DNA of 64,000 bases from NCBI RefSeq assembly GCF_019266065.1, contig NZ_LPNR01000112.1:310001-374000 (forward strand). Direction: 5' to 3'. Below are positions 7,555 through 15,096 of this stretch, in pieces. Numbering within the stretch: the first letter of the stretch is position 1; each line of letters begins with the position of its first letter. A model generated the notes under the pieces. That model had not been told where the DNA came from, searched no databases, and saw nothing but the letters and a program-made list of their open reading frames with translations. The position numbers and the translations under genes are program-made. Origin of the DNA: Nocardia sp. MH4 (lineage in GTDB: Bacteria; Actinomycetota; Actinomycetes; Mycobacteriales; Mycobacteriaceae).

Positions 7555-8916
7555 TCAGCTGTGCAGGAGGAAGTGTTCCAGGACCCGGGTGCCGAATTCC
7601 AGTGACCGCACCGGGACCCGCTCGTCCACCCCGTGGAACAGGGCGGTGAAGTCCAGTTCCGGCGGCAGCTGCAGCGGCGCGAAGCCGAAGCAGCGAATAC
7701 CCAACCGCGCGAACGCTTTCGCGTCGGTGCCGCCGGAGAGCATGTAGGGCACGGTGCGCCCGTCGGCGTCGTGGGCCAGCACCGCGTCGTTCATGGCGTC
7801 GACGAGGTGGCCGTCGAAGGTGGTCTCGTAGGAGTCGAGCTTGGTGATCCACTCGCGTTCGACGTCCGGGCCGATGAGCTCGTCGACCTCGCGTTCGAAC
7901 GCGGCCTGCCGCCCCGGCACCACGCGACAGTCCACCACGGCCTCCGCGGTCTGCGGGATGACATTGGCCTTGTAGCCCGCCTGCAGCATCGTCGGATTGG
8001 CGGTATCGCGCAGGGTGGCGCCGATGATGCGGGAGATGGTGCCGAGCTTGGCGAGCTGACCCTCGATATCGGGGCCCTCCGGGTCGAACTGCAACCCGCT
8101 CTCCTCGCTGACCGCGGCGAGGAACTCGGCCACCGAGTCCGACAGCACCACCGGGAAGGTGTGCCTGCCCAGCCGCGCGACGGCCTCGGCGAGGATGGTG
8201 ACGGCATTGTCGTCGTGCAGGAACGAACCGTGCCCGGCGCGGGCCTTGGCCCGCAACCGCATCCAGCCCAGACCCTTCTCGGCGGTCTCCACCAGATAGA
8301 GCCTGCGTTCGGTGCCGTCGGGGCGCGGCACGGTCAGCGAGAAGCCGCCGACCTCGCCGACCGCCTCGGTGACCCCGTCGAACAGGTCGGGCCGGTTGTC
8401 CACCAGCCACTGCGACCCCCATTTGCCGCCGTTCTCCTCGTCGGCGAGGAAGGCGAACACCAGGTCGCGTGGCGGGACGGTGCCCTCGGCCTTGAACTGA
8501 CGGGCCAGGGCCAGCGTCATGCCGACCATGTCCTTCATGTCGATCGCGCCGCGGCCCCACACGTAGCCGTCGCGGACCGCGCCGGAGAACGGGTGCACGC
8601 TCCAGTCGGCGGCCTCGGCGGGCACGACGTCGAGGTGTCCGTGGATCATCAGCGCGCCCCGGCTGGAGTCGGCGCCCTTCAATCGCGCGAAGACGTTGCC
8701 GCGACCGGGCGCGCCCGACTCGACGTACTCGGTCTCGTAGCCGACCTCCTGCAATTGCGCGGCCACCCACTCCGCGCACTCGCGTTCGCCTTTGGTGGTC
8801 GCCAGCTCACCGGTGTTGGAGGTGTCGAACCGGATCAGCGCACTGACCAGCTCCACCACCTCGTCCACCGCGCGGGACCGTTCGTTCGAACCAGAACTCT
8901 CGCCAGATGCCGACAC
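7555..8916 (-). CDS. M20/M25/M40 family metallopeptidase
   Basis: Two-zinc exopeptidase, related to dipeptidases, ArgE and DapE; counterpart of M. tuberculosis Rv2141c by position and type. About 453 residues from GTG 8916, which follows AAAGGGG; the longer frame to 8970 adds an Arg/Gly-rich leader. Metal ligands are visible in MIHGHLDVVPA (His and Asp), GRGAIDMKD, LADEENGGKWGS (Glu-Glu, general base and ligand), the Asp in VVDCRVVPGR and the late His in TALFHGVDERV. The dimerisation lid lies in the middle. The exact substrate cannot be read from sequence. It is divergent from the EEP gene across about 145 bases. Confidence 0.93.
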   Translation of the reverse strand: MSASGESSGSNERSRAVDEVVELVSALIRFDTSNTGELATTKGERECAEWVAAQLQEVGYETEYVESGAPGRGNVFARLKGADSSRGALMIHGHLDVVPAEAADWSVHPFSGAVRDGYVWGRGAIDMKDMVGMTLALARQFKAEGTVPPRDLVFAFLADEENGGKWGSQWLVDNRPDLFDGVTEAVGEVGGFSLTVPRPDGTERRLYLVETAEKGLGWMRLRAKARAGHGSFLHDDNAVTILAEAVARLGRHTFPVVLSDSVAEFLAAVSEESGLQFDPEGPDIEGQLAKLGTISRIIGATLRDTANPTMLQAGYKANVIPQTAEAVVDCRVVPGRQAAFEREVDELIGPDVEREWITKLDSYETTFDGHLVDAMNDAVLAHDADGRTVPYMLSGGTDAKAFARLGIRCFGFAPLQLPPELDFTALFHGVDERVPVRSLEFGTRVLEHFLLHS

Positions 8917-9061
8917 GTCCCCTTTCCTACCACCCCGGCGGTGTCCCCCGCGCCGACTCCCCTGGCTCACGCGGATTCCGCCGCTGCTGGCGACTACTGC
9001 TCGTGCTGAGCCGAATTCCCCGGATTCGCGTGTCCGCTGCCCGGCGTGTTTGGCTGTGGCG

Positions 9062-10012
9062 ATGAGATCGCAGGTCGTTCGGGTCGGGACGCTGCTGCTG
9101 GCGGGCGCCGCGACGGCGGCGGGTGCGCTGGGTGTGGTGTTGCGTTACCTCGACTGGTCGGCGGAACCGCTGGTGCTCGCCGCGTCCGGCGCGCCCTACC
9201 TGATGGGCGGGGCGATTCTGGGCGCGGTGGGGTTCGCGGTGACCCGGCAGTGGGTCGCGACCGGCGCCGCGGTCGTGGTCGCCGGACTCGGTGTGGCGAC
9301 GCAGGCGCCGTTGTACTTCGCCGACGGCGGGGGCGAGGGGCCGGCGATCACGGTGATGCAGGCGAATCTGCTGTTCGACGGCGCCGACCCGGGCGCGCTG
9401 GTGGCACAGGTGCGCTCGCGCGATGTCGCGGTGCTCACCGTCAACGAACTCACGCGTACCGCCGTGACCGAACTGGGGCGCGCGGGCCTGGACGAGGTGT
9501 TGCCGTACCACTATCTCGCCCCGGGGCAGACCGCGAGCGGGACCGGGATCTGGAGTCGATTCCCGTTGTCGGACACCGTTGAATACGACGGGTATGTCCT
9601 CAATCAGATCTCGGCGACCGCCATGATTCCGCAGGTCGGGCCGGTCTCGGTCTACGCGGTGCATCCGGTCCCGCCGGTCTACGACACCGGAGTGTGGGCC
9701 GACGAATTGTCCCGGCTCGGCGAGGTCCTACGCCGGTCCCCGGCCGATCGCCCGGTGATCGTGGGCGGGGATTTCAACGCCACCTACGACCACGCGCGAT
9801 TCCGGGCGCTGGCATCGGGCCGGTTCGCCGATGCCGCCGCGCAGGCCGGTGCCGGGCACCTGGTCACCTACCCGACGGATAAACGTCTGCCGCCACTGAT
9901 CGGCATCGACCACGTGCTGCTCGCCGGGGCGCACGCCACCGCGGTGGCGACCGTCGCGCTGCCCGGCGCCGATCACAAAGCGCTGGTGGCTCGCGTCGTG
10001 CTCGTCCGCTAG
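9062..10012 (+). CDS. Membrane-anchored endonuclease/exonuclease/phosphatase family protein
   Basis: 316 residues. Three hydrophobic helices occupy roughly residues 8-28, 35-55 and 60-80 (TLLLAGAATAAGALGVVL, LMGGAILGAVGFAV, WVATGAAVVVAGLGVA), followed by an EEP catalytic domain that would face outside. Motifs: TVMQANLLFDGADP, VNELT in place of the usual metal-binding Glu segment, VIVGGDFNATYDH, LIGIDHVLL and GADHKALVARV with the terminal catalytic His. ATG 9062 starts just before helix 1; the longer frame to 8792 runs antisense to the M20 gene. Such YafD-like or phosphodiesterase-like proteins have little known function. It converges with a TetR gene. Confidence 0.88.
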   Translation: MRSQVVRVGTLLLAGAATAAGALGVVLRYLDWSAEPLVLAASGAPYLMGGAILGAVGFAVTRQWVATGAAVVVAGLGVATQAPLYFADGGGEGPAITVMQANLLFDGADPGALVAQVRSRDVAVLTVNELTRTAVTELGRAGLDEVLPYHYLAPGQTASGTGIWSRFPLSDTVEYDGYVLNQISATAMIPQVGPVSVYAVHPVPPVYDTGVWADELSRLGEVLRRSPADRPVIVGGDFNATYDHARFRALASGRFADAAAQAGAGHLVTYPTDKRLPPLIGIDHVLLAGAHATAVATVALPGADHKALVARVVLVR

Positions 10013-10021
10013 CGGGATCGC

Positions 10022-10615
10022 TCAGCCCGCGGCATGGTCGCGGGCCGCGAGGAGTGCGTCGATCCGTGCTCCGACCGCACGGCCGGCCGCGTGCAGCGGT
10101 TCGGCCGAGCGCATGGTTCTGGCCAGCACGAACGCGCCTTCCAGGGAGCTGAGCAGGCCGAGGACGAGGTCGCGGGCGTCGGCGGTGTTCAGACCACGGC
10201 GCACGAAATAGGCGGTGCCCTGGTCGATCCAGTCCGCGACGACCTCAGCGGCGACGGCCCGGAGCTCCGGTTCGCTGTCGGCGATCTCCCCGGCGACCGT
10301 GCCGACCGGGCACATGTTGATCCACCCCGACTCGGCCATCGTGCGCGCGGCATCGTCGAACGCCGCGGGCACCGCGACACGCAGATCGGGGTGTGGGTCC
10401 ATCAGCAGGGGCAGCAGCTGGATGTAGGCGGCGCCGGAGCTGCGCAGCGCCTCCGCCGCGATCTGCACCTTGCCGTGCGGAAAGTGGTGGTAGAGCGACC
10501 CCATCGGCGCCTGTGCGGCGGCGGTGATCTGTTTGACGGTGATCGCGCTGTAGCCGTGCGTGCGCATCAGCTCGGCGACCGCGACGACCAGCCGATCCCG
10601 GGTAGCCGTTGACAT
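10022..10615 (-). CDS. TetR/AcrR family transcriptional regulator
   Basis: About 197 residues from ATG 10615; GTG 10630 would add five. The N-terminal helix-turn-helix domain is clear: RDRLVVAVAELMRTHGYSAITVKQIT, with PMGSLYHHFPHGKVQIAAEAL as recognition helix and following helix. The C-terminal ligand domain contains WINMCPVGTVAGEIADSEPELR, as in LmrA/YxaF-like members. It diverges from the alpha/beta hydrolase gene, and 14-base tandem repeats with a small dyad lie between them, so it probably represses itself and the hydrolase. Ligand unknown. Confidence 0.92.
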   Translation of the reverse strand: MSTATRDRLVVAVAELMRTHGYSAITVKQITAAAQAPMGSLYHHFPHGKVQIAAEALRSSGAAYIQLLPLLMDPHPDLRVAVPAAFDDAARTMAESGWINMCPVGTVAGEIADSEPELRAVAAEVVADWIDQGTAYFVRRGLNTADARDLVLGLLSSLEGAFVLARTMRSAEPLHAAGRAVGARIDALLAARDHAAG

Positions 10616-10636
10616 CTTCTCGCTCACCACACCAGA

Positions 10637-10667
10637 CTAGAGCAAACACACTAGAGCGAACACTCTA
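10637..10667. promoter_or_regulatory. Tandem repeat/palindrome operator for the divergent TetR
   Basis: CTAGAGCAAACACA (10637-10650) is followed at once by CTAGAGCGAACACT (10651-10664), 12 of 14 bases identical. The second copy runs into TAGAG-N6-CTCTA (10652-10667), a small palindrome. The element sits midway in the 67-base gap between a TetR gene and a divergent hydrolase, where an operator is expected. Confidence 0.6.
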
Positions 10668-10682
10668 ACGCTGGAGGGTCTC

Positions 10683-11537
10683 ATGCCGACCGTCGATCTG
10701 CCCGCGGGCCGCATCCACTTCCACGAACGCGGCGAGGGCCCACCGGTCGTGCTGCTGCACGGTCTGCTGATGAACCACACCGTGTGGGATCACGTCCTGG
10801 ACCTGCTCCCGACCGGCTTCCGCTATGTACTGCCCGATCTGCCGCTGGGCGCGCATCCGGAACCGTTGCGGCCCGGCACCGACCTGAGCCTGCGCGGCCT
10901 CAACCAGCTCGTCGCCGACTTCCTCGCCGCCCTCGACCTGCGCGAGGTGACCCTCGTGCACTCCGACTGGGGCGGCGCCCTGTTTCTCACCGCCTACGAT
11001 CTCGACGAGCGCGTCGGCCGGCTGATCGTCTTTCCGAGCGAGGCGTTCGACAACTTCCCGCCCGGCCTGCCCGGCAAGACCGCGACACTGGCCGCCTACC
11101 TGCCCGGCGGTGTCACCCTGGCACTGCGCCAGCTCCGCATCCGATGGTTGCGTGACAGTCCGCTGATGTTCGGCTGGATGGCGAAATACCCCCTGCCCGA
11201 CGATCTCGTCCACGGCTGGACCGAACCGGGTCTGCGCGATCGGGGCATCCGCGCCGACGTGCTCGCCTACATGCGGTCGGGCTTGCGCAAGCCCGACCTC
11301 GTCACCGCAACCGAGGCGCTGCGCCGCTTCCGGGGCGAGGCCCTGATCTTGTGGTCGTCGGCGGGCAAGGTCATGCCGCGCGAGCACGGCCGTCGCCTGG
11401 CCGACCTCATCCCGCGCGCCCGGCTGGTCGAGATCGACGACGCCTACGTCCTGTCGATGCTCGACCAGCCCACCGCGGTCGCCGCCGCCGTCACGGAGTT
11501 CCTCGCCACCACCTCGGCGCAGCCGACCGAGCGCTGA
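10683..11537 (+). CDS. Alpha/beta hydrolase, haloalkane-dehalogenase-like, lacking the usual catalytic His
   Basis: 284 residues, cytoplasmic. The fold is shown by PPVVLLHGLLMNHTVWDHV (oxyanion loop) and the nucleophile elbow LVHSDWGGAL, which has Asp95 rather than Ser, as in haloalkane dehalogenases and epoxide hydrolases. Where the family has DAGH near the C-terminus, this protein reads DDAYVLSMLDQP (about 252-263), with Val in the His position. The residue that activates water or resolves the ester intermediate is therefore missing, or it is provided from elsewhere. ATG 10683 follows CTGGAGGGTCTC, a good ribosome site. It is controlled, by position, by the divergent TetR gene and converges with the DUF6745 gene. 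Confidence 0.85.
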   Translation: MPTVDLPAGRIHFHERGEGPPVVLLHGLLMNHTVWDHVLDLLPTGFRYVLPDLPLGAHPEPLRPGTDLSLRGLNQLVADFLAALDLREVTLVHSDWGGALFLTAYDLDERVGRLIVFPSEAFDNFPPGLPGKTATLAAYLPGGVTLALRQLRIRWLRDSPLMFGWMAKYPLPDDLVHGWTEPGLRDRGIRADVLAYMRSGLRKPDLVTATEALRRFRGEALILWSSAGKVMPREHGRRLADLIPRARLVEIDDAYVLSMLDQPTAVAAAVTEFLATTSAQPTER

Positions 11538-11543
11538 GGTCGC

Positions 11544-12563
11544 TCAGGTCTGCTGCACCGGGTCGTAGGCGTCGGCGCCGAGCCCGAACGTCCACGCGAC
11601 GCCTTCGCGGGCAGTGCGGGTGGTCGGCGGGACGCGCAGCCAGTACACGCGATGCGTGCCGTCGGGCTCCGGCGTCGAATTCACCACCTCGACCATGACC
11701 ACGTCCTCGTCGCCGACGAGATCGATGCGCCACAGAACGCCGGTCTCGTCGCGGTGCACGGGCCGAGCGTCGGATTCGGTCAGGTACCGGTCGTAGCCGT
11801 AGTGCTCGAGCATGACCCGGCGCAGTTCGGCGTTCTCTTCGTCGCGGATGCGCTGCGGCGTCAGCGAGTTCAGGCTGTCCAGGAACTCGGCGGGCACCGG
11901 CATGCCGCGCCACGCGTGCAAGGCGAAGCCGTCGGCGTAGGCCAGGGCGGGTCCGTCAGCGCGGTCGAGTCGCCCGGCCTCGTCGCGATGCAGCGCGATC
12001 GGGCGTTCGGAGATCACCGCGATCTTCGCGTAGGGCCACCACCAGCCCGCGTGCCGCGCCACCTCGGCCACGCCGTCGAGCGGGTGCCCGGGCGCGGTGT
12101 CGTAGGCGCTGAGCCAGGCCGCCTCGTGCTGACCGAGCACGGCATCGAGCAGCAGCACACGAATCCGCCGCTCCTGCGTGCGATCACCGCCGGCCGCCTC
12201 GACGACGCCGGCGCGGATCCGGTCGATCACCATGGCGGTGACCTCCCACAGGTCGGCGCCGGTGGCCCGCCAGTGCGCGCTGTAACCGGGCGCGCCCAGT
12301 TCGGCGTGCAACCGGGCGCGTTCGGCCGCCCACGGTCCGCTGCGCACGGCCTCCCGTACCGGTGCGCCCGGATCGATCCCCGAGGTGAGGAGGCGCACGG
12401 CTTCCAGCGGCGAACGCGCCCAGCGGATCTGCTCGGGTTCGGGCAGGCCCGCACGCGAATAGGCCAGGCGCACGCCCGCTTCGGCGGCCGCCCGGTCGCC
12501 GGGTCCGGTCGCGGCGGCGATCGCCCGCCAGTGGTCGTCCGTCCTCGTGGGCTCCCCGCTCAT
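11544..12563 (-). CDS. DUF6745 domain-containing protein
   Basis: 339 residues. The C-terminal half carries the features I associate with DUF6745: WWWPYAKIAVISERPIALHRDE, DRADGPALAYADGFALHAWRGMPVPAEF, the stretch ENAELRRVMLEHYGYDRYL, VMVEVVNSTPEPDGTHRVYW and RVPPTTRTAREGVAWTFGL. The N-terminal half is helical and poorly conserved. Function is unknown; such proteins occur in bacteria and eukaryotes and often sit near leucine-rich-repeat proteins. The ATG overlaps the stop of the small upstream gene by one base, and the pair diverges from the STM4015-type LRR gene. No signal peptide or membrane segment. Confidence 0.82.
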   Translation of the reverse strand: MSGEPTRTDDHWRAIAAATGPGDRAAAEAGVRLAYSRAGLPEPEQIRWARSPLEAVRLLTSGIDPGAPVREAVRSGPWAAERARLHAELGAPGYSAHWRATGADLWEVTAMVIDRIRAGVVEAAGGDRTQERRIRVLLLDAVLGQHEAAWLSAYDTAPGHPLDGVAEVARHAGWWWPYAKIAVISERPIALHRDEAGRLDRADGPALAYADGFALHAWRGMPVPAEFLDSLNSLTPQRIRDEENAELRRVMLEHYGYDRYLTESDARPVHRDETGVLWRIDLVGDEDVVMVEVVNSTPEPDGTHRVYWLRVPPTTRTAREGVAWTFGLGADAYDPVQQT

Positions 12564-12889
12564 CAGTCGGCCACCACCCGCACGGAGCCGGGGAGGTACT
12601 CACGCTGGCGCACCACCCGGTACCAGCCCTTGGGCAGGCCGATGGGCGCGTGCTCCTCGTGCACCACCCGTCCGCCTTCGGGCAGGTGCAGCAGCATCGG
12701 GCCGAAAGCCCCTGCCTCCCTGATCAACCGACCGGGCGCGGCGATCGCATGCGCGTGCCCGGTCACCTCCCCGAGCGCCAGCACGAGCCTGCCCCGCCCG
12801 TCGCGGTGCTCGCCCCGCGCCGCCAGAGCACCGGCGGGGACCGCCGTCTCGGCCAGCGGCACGATCAGGACATCGCCTTGTCGATACAT
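12563..12889 (-). CDS. Small conserved protein partnered with DUF6745
   Basis: 108 residues from ATG 12889, which follows GGAGGAAATTC, an excellent ribosome site; the longer frame to 12955 is rejected for that reason. It begins MYRQGDVLIVPLAE and carries RGRLVLALGEVTGHAHAI, MLLHLPEGGRVVHEEHAPIGLPKG in two parts, and WYRVVRQREYLPGSVRVVAD. The pattern suggests a small beta-rich (cupin-like or SH3-like) domain with several conserved His (GHAHAI, HEEHAPI) that could bind metal; this is inference. The gene is coupled to the DUF6745 gene by an ATGA overlap and such a pairing is, in my experience, recurrent. Function unknown. Confidence 0.75.
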   Translation of the reverse strand: MYRQGDVLIVPLAETAVPAGALAARGEHRDGRGRLVLALGEVTGHAHAIAAPGRLIREAGAFGPMLLHLPEGGRVVHEEHAPIGLPKGWYRVVRQREYLPGSVRVVAD

Positions 12890-12944
12890 GAATTTCCTCC
12901 CGTCACGGCCCGCGACCGCAGCCGTGGCGAGGACGGTAGCGGCA

Positions 12945-12984
12945 GGTGCCGACAACTCGGCCCGCCGCGCGGATTGTCGGTGCC
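12945..12984. promoter_or_regulatory. Dyad in the divergent promoter of the DUF6745 and STM4015 operons
   Basis: GGTGCCGACAA (12945-12955) and TTGTCGGTGCC (12974-12984) form an inverted repeat with 11-base arms and two mismatched pairs, centred about 80 bases before the LRR start and about 75 bases before the small-gene start. It may be a shared operator joining the two operons. Confidence 0.4.
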
Positions 12985-13044
12985 GCTTGGTAGAAACGCA
13001 GCAGTCACCACGGGGTCACTACGCCAGAAGGGGCGGGAACAGCT

Positions 13045-14025
13045 ATGTCCATCGGAGAACATCTGCGCGGGTGGGGCGGTCTGCCTGCCTATCCGTTCCC
13101 GGACCCGGAGAAGGACGACGAAGCGCGGGAGACGGCGGTGCGGCTGCTGCCCGCCGCGGACGGCGTGGCGTGGCGGATCGGTGTCGATTCCTATGAGGCC
13201 GCGGAGACCTGGCCGGAGGCTTTCGCCCGGTTCCTCGACACGGTCGATACGGCGCGGGTGCGCGCGATCGTCGTCGGCTCGTGGGCCGACGCCTACGACA
13301 ATCGCCCCGATGATGTGATCGACGCGATCATCGCCGCCCGCGCGCGGCTACCGATGCTGCGGGCGCTGTTCATCGGCGACATCATCGGCGAGGAGTGCGA
13401 GATCTCCTGGATCAATCAGGGCGAGGTCACCCGGCTGCTCGACGCGTTCCCGCGGCTCGAGGAGTTCGGCGTGCGCGGTGGCGAGCAGCTGGAATTCCCG
13501 GCGGTCCGCCACGAGCACCTGCGCAAGCTGAAGGTGCAGGCCGGTGGTCTGCCGGTGGCCGTCGTCCGCGGCATCGCCGCCAGCGACCTGCCCGCACTGC
13601 ACGACCTGGAACTGTGGCTGGGGACGTCCGAGTACGGCGGCGACGCCGATGTCAGCGACCTCGCGCCGATCCTGTCCGGCGACCGGCTGCCGAACCTCAA
13701 GCGGCTGGCCTTGCGCAACAGCGAGATCCAGGACGCGGTGTGCGCCGCGGTGGCCTCGGCGCCGGTGGTCGCCCGGCTCGAGGTGCTCGACCTGTCGATG
13801 GGTGTGCTCACCGACGACGGCGCCGCCGCGCTGCTCGGCGGTCAGCCGCTGACCCACCTGACCTCACTGGACCTGCACTACAACTACGTGAGCAAGGAGA
13901 TCGGCGCCCGCCTCGCCGACACCCTCACCCCGGCGGGCGTGGCACTGAATCTGGACACCGACGACGCCGAATCCGACGAGGACGACGACGGTTCGGTGTG
14001 GCGGTTCGTCGCGGTCGGCGAGTGA
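13045..14025 (+). CDS. STM4015 family leucine-rich-repeat protein
   Basis: 326 residues, cytoplasmic. The middle and end are leucine-rich repeats: MLRALFIGDIIGEECEISWI (split: FIGDIIGEE, CEISWINQGEV), LHDLELWLGTSEYGGD, LKRLALRNSEIQDAV, LEVLDLSMGVLTDDGAAALL and LTSLDLHYNYVSKE. The set FIGDI-EECEISW, LWLGTSEYGGDA, LRNSEI and LDLSMG-LTDDG fits the STM4015 family, named after a Salmonella locus. The tail is very acidic (ESDEDDDGS). ATG 13045 follows AAGGGGCGGG. It leads a five-gene operon; LRRs usually bind proteins, so it may be scaffold or substrate of the enzymes that follow. That role is inference. Confidence 0.88.
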   Translation: MSIGEHLRGWGGLPAYPFPDPEKDDEARETAVRLLPAADGVAWRIGVDSYEAAETWPEAFARFLDTVDTARVRAIVVGSWADAYDNRPDDVIDAIIAARARLPMLRALFIGDIIGEECEISWINQGEVTRLLDAFPRLEEFGVRGGEQLEFPAVRHEHLRKLKVQAGGLPVAVVRGIAASDLPALHDLELWLGTSEYGGDADVSDLAPILSGDRLPNLKRLALRNSEIQDAVCAAVASAPVVARLEVLDLSMGVLTDDGAAALLGGQPLTHLTSLDLHYNYVSKEIGARLADTLTPAGVALNLDTDDAESDEDDDGSVWRFVAVGE

Positions 14026-14031
14026 TCCGAC

Positions 14032-15096
14032 GTGCGCTGGGTGGTGGTCGGCAACGCCGAGAACCGGCGGGTCCGGCTGTGCACCGACGCGGCCCGCGCG
14101 GCCGGGTTTCCGGCACCGCGGGTGGTGGAATGGCTGTCGGTGCTGACCGAGGGCGGCCATGATTTCGCCGCCGACGAGCTCGTCCGGCTGGATTCCCCCG
14201 GTGAGAATCTTGCAGTCGATGCACTGTTGCGTGGGGTGAATGATCCGACCCGCGTGGAGGGTTCGGCCCGGTGGTACGCGGGCTTCCTCGCGGCGGTGGG
14301 GTCGCTGCGCGGCGGGCACCGGCTCGACGATCCGGCCGATCTCGCGGTGTTGTTCGACAAACGGCGCTGCCATGCCCACCTCACCGCGGCCGGGGTGCCG
14401 GTCCCGCCGTCACCGGTCATGGGCCCGCTCCACGGCTGGGTCGACGTGCGAGCGCAGATGCGGGCGGCGGGCATGGCGCGGGTGTTCGTGAAGCTCGCGC
14501 ACGGTTCGTCGGCGTCGGGGGTGCTGGCGATCGAATCCACCGCGTCGGGCCGCTGGCAGGCGACAACCTCGGTCGAAATCAGCGCCGAAGGCGCCCTGCA
14601 CAACTCCTTGCGGGTGCGCCGGTACCGCGACGAACGCGAGATCGCCGCGATCGTCGACCGGCTCGCGCCCGACGGCCTGCATGTCGAACGCTGGATCCCC
14701 AAGGCCACCACCGGTGGCCGCTGCGCGGACCTGCGGGTCGTGGTGATCGCGGGCCGGGCGACCCACGTCGTCGTCCGCACCAGCCGTGGCCCCCTGACCA
14801 ACCTGCACCTCGGCGGTGCGCGCGGGGATCTGGCCCACGTCCGTGCAGCGATGGGTGACCGGTGGGCCGAGGCGATGGACATCTGTGAACGCGCCGCCGC
14901 CTGCTTCCCGGCGACCCTGTGCGTCGGTGTCGATCTCCTGCCCGGCGCGCACTGGCGACGGTTCACCGTCGGCGAGGTCAACGCCTTCGGTGACCTGCTC
15001 CCCGGGCTGACCGGCCTGCCGGGAACACCGGCCGAGGGATTGGACACTTACACCGCACAGCTCACCGCCGCGGCCGCGATCGGAGCGTCTCGATGA
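14032..15096 (+). CDS. STM4014 family protein, ATP-grasp-like
   Basis: 354 residues from GTG 14032, six bases after the LRR stop. The fold appears ATP-grasp: LFDKRRCHAHLTAAGVPVPPSP resembles the pre-grasp segment, VFVKLAHGSSASGVLAI the nucleotide-lysine strand, and VGVDLLPGAHWRRFTVGEVNAFGDLLPG the end where metal ligands (Glu, Asn) sit. HVERWIPKATTGGRCADLRVVVI matches the strand before it. ATP-grasp enzymes join a carboxylate to an amine or thiol through an acyl-phosphate; the substrate here is unknown. The stop overlaps the start of the STM4013-type gene, so the products are probably made in step. Confidence 0.82.
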   Translation: MRWVVVGNAENRRVRLCTDAARAAGFPAPRVVEWLSVLTEGGHDFAADELVRLDSPGENLAVDALLRGVNDPTRVEGSARWYAGFLAAVGSLRGGHRLDDPADLAVLFDKRRCHAHLTAAGVPVPPSPVMGPLHGWVDVRAQMRAAGMARVFVKLAHGSSASGVLAIESTASGRWQATTSVEISAEGALHNSLRVRRYRDEREIAAIVDRLAPDGLHVERWIPKATTGGRCADLRVVVIAGRATHVVVRTSRGPLTNLHLGGARGDLAHVRAAMGDRWAEAMDICERAAACFPATLCVGVDLLPGAHWRRFTVGEVNAFGDLLPGLTGLPGTPAEGLDTYTAQLTAAAAIGASR

